Assembly (NCBI RefSeq): GCF_014200435.1
Contig: NZ_JACHBR010000003.1
Span: 248,001-312,000, forward strand
Source of the DNA: Sphaerisporangium krabiense
GTDB taxonomy: Bacteria > Actinomycetota > Actinomycetes > Streptosporangiales > Streptosporangiaceae
Direction of reading: 5' to 3'
Length of the DNA: 64,000 bases
Positions 33,819 through 42,182 of this stretch are shown here, one piece after another; positions within the stretch are counted from its first letter, which is position 1, and each line of letters opens with the position of its first letter. The notes beneath the pieces were generated by a model, which was not told the DNA's origin, ran no database searches, and was given only the letters and a program-made list of their open reading frames with translations. The translations under genes and the position numbers were made by a program.

Positions 33819-35039
33819 ATGAAAACCACCGCCCTCACCCGAACGGCCCTCTCCGTCACCGCGACCCGCCTGGCGGCCGCCGGCCTGGCCGCGGCGCTCG
33901 CGGTCACCCTGGCCGCGTGCGGCAACGGAAACGACAGCACCTCCGCGACCTCCGGGAACGGCGGCGGTTCCGCCGCGTCCGGTCCGGCGTCGGCGGCCGG
34001 CAAGACCGCGCAGGCGGCGCTCGCCGCGCGGGCCGAGCCCGCCGGCGAGATCGCCGAGCCGGGCAAGCCCGTCGACACCTCGAAGCTGGCCGGCAAGACG
34101 GTCTACTACGTGCCGATCGCGCTCAAGGTGGGCCACTTCCCGCTGGTCGAGAAGAACCTGACCGACGCGCTCGGCCGCGTCGGGGTCAAGGTCTATCCCT
34201 GCGACGGGCAGGGGAACCCATCGGGGATCAGCGCCTGCCTCGACCAGGCGATCGCCGCCAAGCCCGCGGCCGTGATCACCGACTACGTCCCCTACGAGAT
34301 GGTGCCCACCGCCCTGGAACGGGTCCGCAAGAGCGGCATCCCCCTGTACGTGGCGGGCGCGGCCGGCCCCGAGGGGACGCGGCAGTCGGCGACGTTCGCG
34401 TTCGGCGACCCCGACCCGCAGGGGTTCGTGCTGATGGACGGCATCGGCGACGCGGTCATCGCCGACTCCGACGCCAAGGCGCACATCCTGTTCCTGTCGG
34501 TGACCGACAGCTCCAGCACCCGCCGCTCGGGCGTGCACGCCCTGGAACACCTCAAGCAGGCCTGCCCCGGCTGCGAGGTCACCGAGAAGCAGGTGAACCT
34601 CAGCCGGATGAAGGACGTGCCGTCGCTGGTCAGCAGCGCGCTGATCACCGACCCGTCCATCGACTACGTGGTCCCCCAGTACGACACCTACCTGTCGGCG
34701 GTCACCACCGGCCTGCAGTCCAGCGGCAAGGCCCGCAGCGTCAAGATCGCCACCAGCGGGGCGACGCTGGCGGCGGTGCAGCAGGTCAAGACCAACGACC
34801 GGCTCATCGCGGTGGTCGGCGTGAACCCGCCGTACCTGGCCTGGACCATCGCCGACTCGGTGCTGCGCATGCTGGCGGGCGAGGCCCCGCCGGCGGAGTA
34901 CCCCTCGATGGCCCGGGCCATCACCAAGGGCAACATCGGCCAGTTGAAGCTGACCCCGCAGGCCGAGGTCAGCGGCGAGTGGTTCGGCGACCCGTCGGTC
35001 TTCCAGAAGGCCTTCACCGGCCTGTGGAGCGCGCGGTGA
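33819..35039 (+). CDS. ABC importer substrate-binding lipoprotein, sugar type
   Basis: 406 residues. A lipoprotein signal peptide ends in the lipobox LAAC with C34, then a Gly/Ser/Asn linker, then a periplasmic-binding fold of the ribose/sugar (type I, Peripla_BP_4) class: YYVPIALKVGHFPLVEKNLT, the helical ACLDQAIAAKPAAVITDYVP and HILFLSVTD. It would be anchored outside the membrane and deliver ligand to the permease below. The gene begins 17 bases after the lactonase and overlaps the ATPase start. The ligand may be an aromatic or a sugar conjugate despite the family name. Confidence 0.88.
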   Translation: MKTTALTRTALSVTATRLAAAGLAAALAVTLAACGNGNDSTSATSGNGGGSAASGPASAAGKTAQAALAARAEPAGEIAEPGKPVDTSKLAGKTVYYVPIALKVGHFPLVEKNLTDALGRVGVKVYPCDGQGNPSGISACLDQAIAAKPAAVITDYVPYEMVPTALERVRKSGIPLYVAGAAGPEGTRQSATFAFGDPDPQGFVLMDGIGDAVIADSDAKAHILFLSVTDSSSTRRSGVHALEHLKQACPGCEVTEKQVNLSRMKDVPSLVSSALITDPSIDYVVPQYDTYLSAVTTGLQSSGKARSVKIATSGATLAAVQQVKTNDRLIAVVGVNPPYLAWTIADSVLRMLAGEAPPAEYPSMARAITKGNIGQLKLTPQAEVSGEWFGDPSVFQKAFTGLWSAR

Positions 35040-36631
35040 CCTCCGCGCCGCCTCGCCTGGAGCTCGCGGGACTGTCCAAGTCCTTCGGCACGGTCCGCGC
35101 GCTGCGCGACGTCGGCCTGACGGTCGGACCGGGTGAGATCCACGGCCTGGTCGGCCAGAACGGCTCGGGCAAGTCCACGCTGATCAAGATCCTCGCCGGG
35201 TACCACCCGCCGGACCGCGGCGGAAGGATCCTGGTCGACGGCCGGGACCTGGCCACGCCGATCAGGCTGCGGGACCTGCGCACGGCCGGGATCGCCATCG
35301 TCCACCAGGACTTCGGCCTGGTGCAGGACAAGTCGGTCGCCGAGAACATCGCCGTCGGGTCCTTCATCACCACCCGGTGGACGCGCCGGGTGGACTGGCG
35401 GGCCGAGGCGCGCCGCGCGGCCGAGATCCTGGACCGTCTCGACGTCACCTGGATCGACCCCGCGCGGCCGGTGGGCGCGCTCGGCCCCGCCGACCGCTCG
35501 ATCGTCGCGATCGCCCGCGCCCTGCGCGCGCAGCGGCCCGGCGAGGGGCTGATCGTGCTGGACGAGTCGACGCGGGCGCTGCCGAAGGACGGCCTGGAGG
35601 ACTTCTACCGGGTGCTGCGCAGCGTGGTCGGCCAGGGCGGCGCCGCCCTGATGGTCTCCCACAACCTGGAGGAGATCAGGGAGGTCACCGACCGGGTCAC
35701 CGTGCTGCGGGACGGCGCCGTCGTCGACGGCACCCTGGAGACGGCCGCCACCTCCGAGCAGGACATCGCGCGCCGCATGCTGGGCCGCGTCGTGGAGCAG
35801 CGCGTCCACACCCGCGACCAGGCGCCCGGCCCGGCGGCCCCGATCGCGGTGCGCGGGCTCACCGGCCGCGCCGTGGACGAGGTGACGATGGACATCCGGC
35901 CCGGTGAGGTCCTCGGCCTCACCGGCGTCGCCGGCGCCGGCTGGGACGAGGTGCCGTACCTGCTGACCGGGGCGCGCCGCCCGTCCCGCGGCTCGGTCAC
36001 GATCGGCGCCGCCACCCTGGATCTGGCCCGCGCCCGCAGCGCCGACTGCATCGCCGCGGGCATCGCCCTGCTGCCCGAGCACCGCATCGACGACGGCCTG
36101 GCGCTGACGATGCCGGTGGGCGAGAACATCACCCTGCCCCGCGTCCGGCGGCAAGGCCGTCCCTGGACCATCGGCCGGGGCTGGCAGCGCTCGGAGATCG
36201 AGGCGGTCCTGGAGTCGCTGGACGTGCGGCCGCGCCGCGCCGAGATGCCCGTCGGGCAGCTCAGCGGCGGCAACCAGCAGAAGGTGATGCTCGGCAAGTG
36301 GCTCGCGGGCAGCCCGGAGCTGCTGGTGCTGCACGAGCCCACCCAGGCCGTCGACGTCGGCGCCCGCGAGGACATCCTGCGGGCCATCTCCGAGGCGGCC
36401 CGGCGGGGCGTGGCCGTCGTCGTCGCCTCCATCCAGCCGAGCGACCTGGCGGCCGTCTGCGACCGGGTGCTGATCTTCCGCGAGGGCCGCGTGGACGGCG
36501 AGATCACCGCGCCCACCGAGAACGCCGTCGTCGAGGCGGTGTACGCCGACACCTCACCGTCCGCGCACCCGGATCCACACCCGGATCCACGCCCGGATCC
36601 ACACGGAAAGGCCGACCCATGTCCCAGATGA
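35036..36631 (+). CDS. ABC importer ATPase with two nucleotide-binding domains, RbsA-like
   Basis: 531 residues from GTG 35036, overlapping the binding-protein stop. Domain one has Walker A GQNGSGKST (about 38-46), but the usual LSxGxxQ signature is replaced by LGPADRS and Walker B reads VLDEST. Domain two has a degenerate Walker A (GVAGAGWDEV), as normal for sugar-type ATPases, yet a good LSGGNQQKV signature and HEPT. This is the tandem RbsA/XylG/MglA arrangement. The C-terminal tail is encoded by three copies of a 12-base repeat (36566-36601) and overlaps the permease start. Confidence 0.88.
   Translation: MTSAPPRLELAGLSKSFGTVRALRDVGLTVGPGEIHGLVGQNGSGKSTLIKILAGYHPPDRGGRILVDGRDLATPIRLRDLRTAGIAIVHQDFGLVQDKSVAENIAVGSFITTRWTRRVDWRAEARRAAEILDRLDVTWIDPARPVGALGPADRSIVAIARALRAQRPGEGLIVLDESTRALPKDGLEDFYRVLRSVVGQGGAALMVSHNLEEIREVTDRVTVLRDGAVVDGTLETAATSEQDIARRMLGRVVEQRVHTRDQAPGPAAPIAVRGLTGRAVDEVTMDIRPGEVLGLTGVAGAGWDEVPYLLTGARRPSRGSVTIGAATLDLARARSADCIAAGIALLPEHRIDDGLALTMPVGENITLPRVRRQGRPWTIGRGWQRSEIEAVLESLDVRPRRAEMPVGQLSGGNQQKVMLGKWLAGSPELLVLHEPTQAVDVGAREDILRAISEAARRGVAVVVASIQPSDLAAVCDRVLIFREGRVDGEITAPTENAVVEAVYADTSPSAHPDPHPDPRPDPHGKADPCPR
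36566..36601 (+). repeat. Three tandem 12-base repeats in the ATPase 3' end
   Basis: CACCCGGATCCA repeats at 36566, 36578 and 36590 (the third has CG for CA), encoding HPDP-HPDP-RPDP. The array sits just before the permease start codon inside the coding overlap, and copy number could vary by slippage without breaking the frame. Confidence 0.85.
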
Positions 36632-37671
36632 AGCACCAGGGCGGGGTCGCCGCGCCGGCCCGCGGGCCCGAGCCCGGCCAGGCCGGCGCCCGGCAGGACC
36701 GCCGCCGCACGCGCGAGGGCGGCCTGGACTGGCAGCGGTTCACCAGCCGCTACGCCATCGTCGGGATCTGGATCCTGATGTGCGCCTTCTACGCCGTGCT
36801 GATGCCCGACACGTTCCTGCAGGGCTCGACGTTCCGCAGCGTTTTCGCCTCCCAGCAGGCGCTGGTGTTCCTGGCGATGGCCGCGATGATGACGTTCGTC
36901 GTCGGCGAGTTCGACCTGTCGATCGCCTCGGCGCTCGGCCTGTCGGCCACGCTGGTGCCGGTGCTGGCCATCCTGCACGGCTGGAACCTGGCGCTGGCCT
37001 GCGTGGTCGCCGTGCTCGCCGCGGCGCTCGGCGGGCTGGTCAACGGGTTCCTCGTGGTGAAGGTGGGCGTCCCGGCGCTGGTCGTGACGCTGGGCAGCTC
37101 CACGCTGATGCTCGGGATCGCCTCGCTGGTCTCGCACCAGACCACCGTGTCCGGCCTGTCGTCCGATTTCGCCGACATCGCGTTGTTCGAGGTGGCCGGG
37201 CTTCCGATCAGCTTCTTCTACGGCCTGGCCCTGGCCCTGGTGATCGGCTACGTGCTCACCTTCACGCCGCTCGGCCGGCACATGACCTTCGTCGGCGCCA
37301 ACCGTGAGGTCGCCCGGCTGGCCGGGGTCGCGGTGAACCGCATCCGCCTCGGCGCCTTCGTCGTCGGCAGCACGCTCGCGGGCATCGGCGGGGTGCTGCT
37401 GGTCGCCTCGGTCGGCGGCTACGACTCCACCGTCTCCCCCACCTACCTGCTGCCGGCCTTCGCGGCGACCTTCCTCGGCACCGCCGTCGTGCGGCCCGGC
37501 CGCCACAACCCGATCGGCACGATGGTGGCGATCTACTTCCTCGCCACCGGGATCCTCGGGCTGCAGATGCTCGGCTACACCGGGTGGATCGAGAACGTCT
37601 TCTACGGGACCGCGCTCATCATCGCCGTCTCCGTGGCCACCATCGTCCGCCGCCGCACGGCGTCGACCTGA
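36619..37671 (+). CDS. ABC importer permease, RbsC-like
   Basis: 350 residues from ATG 36619 with GGAAAGG upstream; it starts inside the ATPase gene. A hydrophilic N-terminus (1-43) is followed by about 9-10 transmembrane helices, with the BPD_transp_2 signatures FVVGEFDLSIASALGLSA and FVGANREVARLAGVAVNRIR. It forms the membrane channel of the sugar-type importer with the lipoprotein and ATPase just upstream. Confidence 0.9.
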   Translation: MSQMKHQGGVAAPARGPEPGQAGARQDRRRTREGGLDWQRFTSRYAIVGIWILMCAFYAVLMPDTFLQGSTFRSVFASQQALVFLAMAAMMTFVVGEFDLSIASALGLSATLVPVLAILHGWNLALACVVAVLAAALGGLVNGFLVVKVGVPALVVTLGSSTLMLGIASLVSHQTTVSGLSSDFADIALFEVAGLPISFFYGLALALVIGYVLTFTPLGRHMTFVGANREVARLAGVAVNRIRLGAFVVGSTLAGIGGVLLVASVGGYDSTVSPTYLLPAFAATFLGTAVVRPGRHNPIGTMVAIYFLATGILGLQMLGYTGWIENVFYGTALIIAVSVATIVRRRTAST

Positions 37672-37680
37672 GAGGACGGC

Positions 37681-38643
37681 ATGCGTTACATCGCCCTGGA
37701 AGAGGCGTTCGCGATCCCCGAGCTGGCCGCGCGCCAGCCCGCCACCCCGATGCGCATCCGCGTGACCGGCGAGTACGCCGAGCTGTGCGGGCGCAGGCTC
37801 CCCGACTTCGAGGAGTACCGCCTGCCCGACATGGACGCCCACGGCGTCGAGATCCAGGTGCTGTCGCTGACGGTGCCCGGCATCCAGGCCGACACCGACG
37901 CTCGCAAAGCCGTGGACAACGCCGCGTTCGCCAACGACTTCCTCGCCGAGGCCGTCGCCCGCCATCCCTCCCGGTTCCGCGGGTTCGCCGCGCTGCCGAT
38001 GCAGGACCCGGCGGCCGCGGTGGCCGAACTGGAGCGCTGCGTGCGGGACCTCGGTTTCGTGGGCGCCCTGGTCAACGACCACACCCAGGGACGGTACCTG
38101 GACGACCCGGCGTACGAGCAGGTGTGGAGCGCGCTGGAGGAGCTCGGGGTGCCGCTCTACCTGCACCCGGGCTCGGTGCCCGCCGACGACTGGCACGTCA
38201 TGCGCGGCCGGCCCGAGATGTACGGCGCGAGCTGGAGCTGGCAGGCAGAGACCGGCGGCCACGCGATGCGCCTGGTCTACGCGGGGGTGTTCGACCGGCA
38301 CCCGCGGGCGACGCTCATCCTCGGCCACCTCGGCGAGTTCCTGCCCTTCCAGCGCTCCCGCCTGGACTCCCGGTACCGCACCCTGCGCGTGGACGCGCCG
38401 CTGAACCGCATGCCGTCGGAGTACATCGGCACCAACATCCTGCTGACCACCAGCGGCGTGCTCGCCCCCGAGGCGGTCGAGGCGGCGGTGCTCACCGCCG
38501 GCGCCGACGCGGTGATGTTCTCCGTCGACTACCCCTACGAGGACACCGCGGCGGCGGTGGCGTCGGTCGAGAAGGCGAACCTCTCCGACGAGGTCAAGGA
38601 GAAGGTCGCGCACGGCAACGCCCGCCGCGTGCTCGGCCTGTGA
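37681..38643 (+). CDS. Amidohydrolase-type aromatic decarboxylase (2,3-dihydroxybenzoate/salicylate type)
   Basis: 320 residues. The start MRYIALEEAFAIPEL matches the EEAFA opening of the 2,3-dihydroxybenzoate and salicylate decarboxylases in the ACMSD/amidohydrolase_2 family. Metal and catalytic candidates are E8, H162 (LYLHPG), H216 (LILGHLGE) and D283 (SVDYPYED). Residue 10 is Phe, where gamma-resorcylate decarboxylase has a His ligand. The enzyme would remove CO2 from a hydroxybenzoate without a cofactor. In this operon it probably converts an imported aromatic acid to a phenol for hydroxylation. Confidence 0.88.
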   Translation: MRYIALEEAFAIPELAARQPATPMRIRVTGEYAELCGRRLPDFEEYRLPDMDAHGVEIQVLSLTVPGIQADTDARKAVDNAAFANDFLAEAVARHPSRFRGFAALPMQDPAAAVAELERCVRDLGFVGALVNDHTQGRYLDDPAYEQVWSALEELGVPLYLHPGSVPADDWHVMRGRPEMYGASWSWQAETGGHAMRLVYAGVFDRHPRATLILGHLGEFLPFQRSRLDSRYRTLRVDAPLNRMPSEYIGTNILLTTSGVLAPEAVEAAVLTAGADAVMFSVDYPYEDTAAAVASVEKANLSDEVKEKVAHGNARRVLGL

Positions 38644-40145
38644 ACCCGTCCGCACCGGAACCAGCAGAACGGACTGCACCAGTGGAGCTCTACCAGCACC
38701 GATGGGCGAGCCGCAGCGATCTCGACCCCTTCGTCGTCAACGATCCCGCCGACGGCTCGCCCATCACCCGGGTCCGCCCGCACAGCGGCGAGGAGATCGG
38801 CCAGGCCGTCGAACGCGTGGCCGCCGGCCAGGCGGTGTGGGCGTCCCGGCCTCCCGCCGAGCGGGCCAGGGCGCTGAACGCCGTCGCCGGCACGCTCCGC
38901 GCCCACGCCGAGGAGATCGCCCGGATCGAGACCCGGGAGAACGGCAAGCCGCTGGACCAGGCGCGCGGCGACGTGTTCGCCTGCGTCGGCCTGTTCGACT
39001 TCTTCGCCGGAGCCATCGTCGCCGAGCACGGCCAGGCCCGGCACACGCCGTTCTCGCTCGACACCACCGAGCTGGTGCCGTACGGGGTGGTCGGCGCGAT
39101 CATCCCGTTCAACTGGCCGCCGATCCACACCGGAGGCAAGCTGGCGCCGGCCCTGGCGGCCGGCAACGCCGTCGTGCTCAAGCCCGGCGAGCAGACCCCG
39201 ATGACGCCGACCCGCATCTGCGAGCTCGTCGCCGAAGTGCTCCCCGACGACGTGGTGTCGGTGGTGCACGGCGGGCCGGAGCAGGGCCGGATCCTGGTGA
39301 CCCACCCGGGCGTCAGGAAGGTGGCGTTCACCGGCTCGCCGGGCGCGGGCCGGGCCGTCATCCAGGCGGCGGCGGTCAACCACACCCCGACCCTGATGGA
39401 GCTCGGCGGCAAGAACTGCCTGATCGTCTGTGAGGACGCCGACCTGCACTCGGCCGTGGCCTGGGCCGTCGAGGGGGCCTTCTTCAACCAGGGCGAGGCC
39501 TGCACCGCCGCGTCGCGGATCCTGGTCCAGGAGTCCGTGCGCGAGGAGTTCGTGTCGCTGTTCGCGCGGGCCACCGAGCGGCTGGTCGTCGGCTCGGGCG
39601 CCCGGCCGGGCACGCACGTCGGCCCGGTGGTCACCGCCGCCCAGCGCGACCGGATCCTCGACCACATCAGGATCGGCGTCTCCGAGGGCGCGACGGTCCG
39701 CGCGCAGGCGCCTCTGCCCGCCGACCCCGGCCTCGCGGGCGGGTACTACGTCGCCCCCACCGTCCTCGACGGGGTGACCCGCGACATGCGCGTCGCCCGC
39801 GAGGAGATCTTCGGGCCGGTGACCGCGATCATGGGCTTCGCCGGCGACGACGAGGCCGTCGCGATCGCCAACGACACCGAGTACGGCCTCATCGCGGGCG
39901 TCTTCTCCGCGGACGTCTCGCGGGCGATGGCGATCTGCGGCCGCCTGGAGGTCGGCATGACCCTGGTCAACAACTACAACCGCATGCTGACCGGAAGCCC
40001 CTTCGGCGGCGTGAAGGCCAGCGGCTACGGCCGGGAGCACACCCTGGAGACGCTGCGCGAGTACGGCTACCCCCGGCTGCTGCGCGTCCCGAACGGCAGG
40101 ACGCCGGTCCCGCGCTGGCAGGCGCTCGAGGGGCCGGCGTCGTGA
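38640..40145 (+). CDS. Aldehyde dehydrogenase
   Basis: 501 residues from GTG 38640, overlapping the previous stop (GTGA); GTG 38682 is a shorter alternative. NAD(P)-dependent ALDH signatures: oxyanion N158 in IIPFNWP, general base E254 in MELGGKN and nucleophile C288 in NQGEACTA, then EEIFGPV. It would oxidise an aldehyde to an acid in the cytoplasm. In meta-cleavage pathways such an enzyme handles either a semialdehyde ring-fission product or the late aldehyde. Confidence 0.92.
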   Translation: MNPSAPEPAERTAPVELYQHRWASRSDLDPFVVNDPADGSPITRVRPHSGEEIGQAVERVAAGQAVWASRPPAERARALNAVAGTLRAHAEEIARIETRENGKPLDQARGDVFACVGLFDFFAGAIVAEHGQARHTPFSLDTTELVPYGVVGAIIPFNWPPIHTGGKLAPALAAGNAVVLKPGEQTPMTPTRICELVAEVLPDDVVSVVHGGPEQGRILVTHPGVRKVAFTGSPGAGRAVIQAAAVNHTPTLMELGGKNCLIVCEDADLHSAVAWAVEGAFFNQGEACTAASRILVQESVREEFVSLFARATERLVVGSGARPGTHVGPVVTAAQRDRILDHIRIGVSEGATVRAQAPLPADPGLAGGYYVAPTVLDGVTRDMRVAREEIFGPVTAIMGFAGDDEAVAIANDTEYGLIAGVFSADVSRAMAICGRLEVGMTLVNNYNRMLTGSPFGGVKASGYGREHTLETLREYGYPRLLRVPNGRTPVPRWQALEGPAS

Positions 40146-40215
40146 GCGGGCCGGTGACACGAGCCCGTGACCTGGACCGGTGGCACGATCCGGTGACACA
40201 CGAAGGAGAACACCC

Positions 40216-41433
40216 ATGCCGGAAGCAGTGATCGTCGCGGCCGCGCGGTCGCCGATCGGACGCGCGCGCAAGGGGGCGCTGGCCGCGATGCGGCCCGACG
40301 ACCTCGCCGTCCAGATGGTCGAGGCGGCGCTGGCCAAGGTGCCCGGGCTGGACCGGCACGACATCGACGACCTGATGCTCGGATGCGCCCAGCCGGCCGG
40401 GGAGTCGGGCCACAACCTGGCGCGCGCGGTGGCGGTGCTGGCCGGCATGGACCACCTGCCCGGTGTGACGGTCAACCGCTACTGCTCCTCCAGCCTGCAG
40501 ACCACCCGCATGGCCTTCCACGCCATCAGGGCCGGCGAAGGCGAGGTGTTCGTCTCCGCGGGCGTGGAGACGGTCAGCCGCTACGGCCAAGGCGTGGCCG
40601 ACGACCTGCCCGGCACGCACAACCCGCGCCTGGCCGCCGCCGAACGCCGCACCCGGGACCGGATCGACGAGGCGGGCCCCTGGACCGACCCCCGCGGGAC
40701 GGGCGCGCCGCCCGACCTCTACATCACCATGGGTCAGACCGCCGAGAACGTCGCCCAGCACGCCGAGGTGTCGCGGCGCGACCAGGACGCCTTCGCCGTG
40801 CGCAGCCAGAACCTCGCCGAGAAGGCCATCGCCGACGGGTTCTTCGCCCGCGAGATCAGCCCGGTCACACTGCCCGACGGCACCGTGGTCACCGCCGACG
40901 ACGGGCCGCGCCCGGGCGTCACCCTGGAGGCGGTGAGCGCGCTGAAGCCGGTCTTCCGCCCCGGCGGCACCGTCACGGCGGGCAACTGCTGCCCGCTCAA
41001 CGACGGCGCCGCGGCCCTGGTCGTCATGAGCGACGCCAAGGCCGCCGAACTGGGCCTGACCCCGCTGGCCAGGATCGTCGCCACCGCGGTGTCGGCCCTG
41101 TCCCCGGAGATCATGGGCCTCGGCCCGGTGGACGCCTGCCGGCGGGTGCTCGCCCGCGCGGGCATGACGATCGGCGACGTCGACCTCGTCGAGATCAACG
41201 AGGCGTTCGCCGCCCAGGTGATCCCCTCGGCGCGGGCGCTCGGCGTCGGCGAGGACAAGCTCAACGTCAACGGCGGGGCCATCGCCCTCGGGCACCCCTT
41301 CGGCATGACGGGGGCCCGGATCACCGCCACGCTCATCAACGCGCTGCGCTCCCGTGACCGCCAGATCGGCCTGGAGACCATGTGCGTGGGCGGCGGCCAG
41401 GGCATGGCGATGCTCCTGGAGCGCCTGTCGTGA
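40216..41433 (+). CDS. Thiolase (acetyl-CoA C-acyltransferase)
   Basis: 405 residues from ATG 40216, preceded by AAGGAG. All thiolase catalytic residues are present: C90 (NRYCSSSLQT), H360 (ALGHPFGMTGAR) and C390 (MCVGGGQG). The enzyme cleaves a 3-ketoacyl-CoA with CoA, or condenses two acyl-CoAs. Together with acetoacetyl-CoA synthetase on the divergent strand it would turn acetoacetate into two acetyl-CoA; it could equally handle a 3-oxoadipyl-type product. Seventy bases separate it from the ALDH gene and its stop overlaps the next start. Confidence 0.92.
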   Translation: MPEAVIVAAARSPIGRARKGALAAMRPDDLAVQMVEAALAKVPGLDRHDIDDLMLGCAQPAGESGHNLARAVAVLAGMDHLPGVTVNRYCSSSLQTTRMAFHAIRAGEGEVFVSAGVETVSRYGQGVADDLPGTHNPRLAAAERRTRDRIDEAGPWTDPRGTGAPPDLYITMGQTAENVAQHAEVSRRDQDAFAVRSQNLAEKAIADGFFAREISPVTLPDGTVVTADDGPRPGVTLEAVSALKPVFRPGGTVTAGNCCPLNDGAAALVVMSDAKAAELGLTPLARIVATAVSALSPEIMGLGPVDACRRVLARAGMTIGDVDLVEINEAFAAQVIPSARALGVGEDKLNVNGGAIALGHPFGMTGARITATLINALRSRDRQIGLETMCVGGGQGMAMLLERLS

Positions 41434-42167
41434 CCACGATGACCTTCGACTACTCCGGGCAGGTCGTCCTGGTCACCGGCGGGGCGCAGGGCATCGGCCA
41501 CGCGATCGGCCGGTTCTTCGCCGGCGCCGGCGCGCGGGTCCACCTGCTGGACTCCGACGGCGACGGCGTTGCCGCGGCGGCGGCCGGGATCGGCGCGGGG
41601 TGGTCCCGCTGCGACGTGAGCGACACCGCCTCGGTGGACGCCGCCGTCTCGGCCGTGGTGGAACGGCACGGACGGGTGGACGTGCTGGTCAACAACGCGG
41701 GGATCCTCAGGGACACCGTGCTGTGGAAGCTCACCGACGACGACTGGGAGCGGGTGATGGCCGTCCACGCCGGCGGCACCTTCCGCATGACCCGGGCCGT
41801 CGTGCCCCACCTGCGCGCCCGCGGCTACGGCCGGATCGTCAACGTCACCTCCTACTCCGGGCTGCGCGGCAACGTCGGCCAGGCCAACTACTCCACGGCC
41901 AAGGCGGGCATCGTCGGGTTCACCAAGACCGCGGCCAAGGAACTGGCCCGCTTCGGGATCACGGTCAACGCGGTGTCGCCGAACGCCGAGACCCGCATGA
42001 TCGCCTCCATCCCGCCGCCCAAGCGGGAGGAGATGACGGCCGCCATCCCCATGGGCCGGTTCGCCGACCCCACGGAGATGTGCGCGGCCGTGGGGTTCCT
42101 GGCCTCCCGCGAGGCCGGGTACATCACCGGGGCGGTGCTGCCCGTGGACGGGGGGATGTCGATGTGA
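41430..42167 (+). CDS. Short-chain dehydrogenase, FabG-like
   Basis: 245 residues from GTG 41430 (overlapping the thiolase stop) or ATG 41439. Motifs: TGGAQGIG for cofactor binding, NNAGILRD, catalytic Ser in NVTSYSG and NYSTAK. Ketoacyl-ACP/CoA reductase-like SDRs with this pattern often act as 3-hydroxyacyl-CoA dehydrogenases. As the last gene of the operon it may supply the 3-ketoacyl-CoA cleaved by the thiolase. Confidence 0.9.
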   Translation: MTTMTFDYSGQVVLVTGGAQGIGHAIGRFFAGAGARVHLLDSDGDGVAAAAAGIGAGWSRCDVSDTASVDAAVSAVVERHGRVDVLVNNAGILRDTVLWKLTDDDWERVMAVHAGGTFRMTRAVVPHLRARGYGRIVNVTSYSGLRGNVGQANYSTAKAGIVGFTKTAAKELARFGITVNAVSPNAETRMIASIPPPKREEMTAAIPMGRFADPTEMCAAVGFLASREAGYITGAVLPVDGGMSM

Positions 42168-42182
42168 CCTGCCGGGGCCGGC

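Noticed and set aside
42171-42182. GCCGGGGCCGGC as a terminator between the aromatic operon and the methyltransferase
   Set aside because: Only 5 pairs with a 2-base loop; such dyads are common by chance at this GC content.
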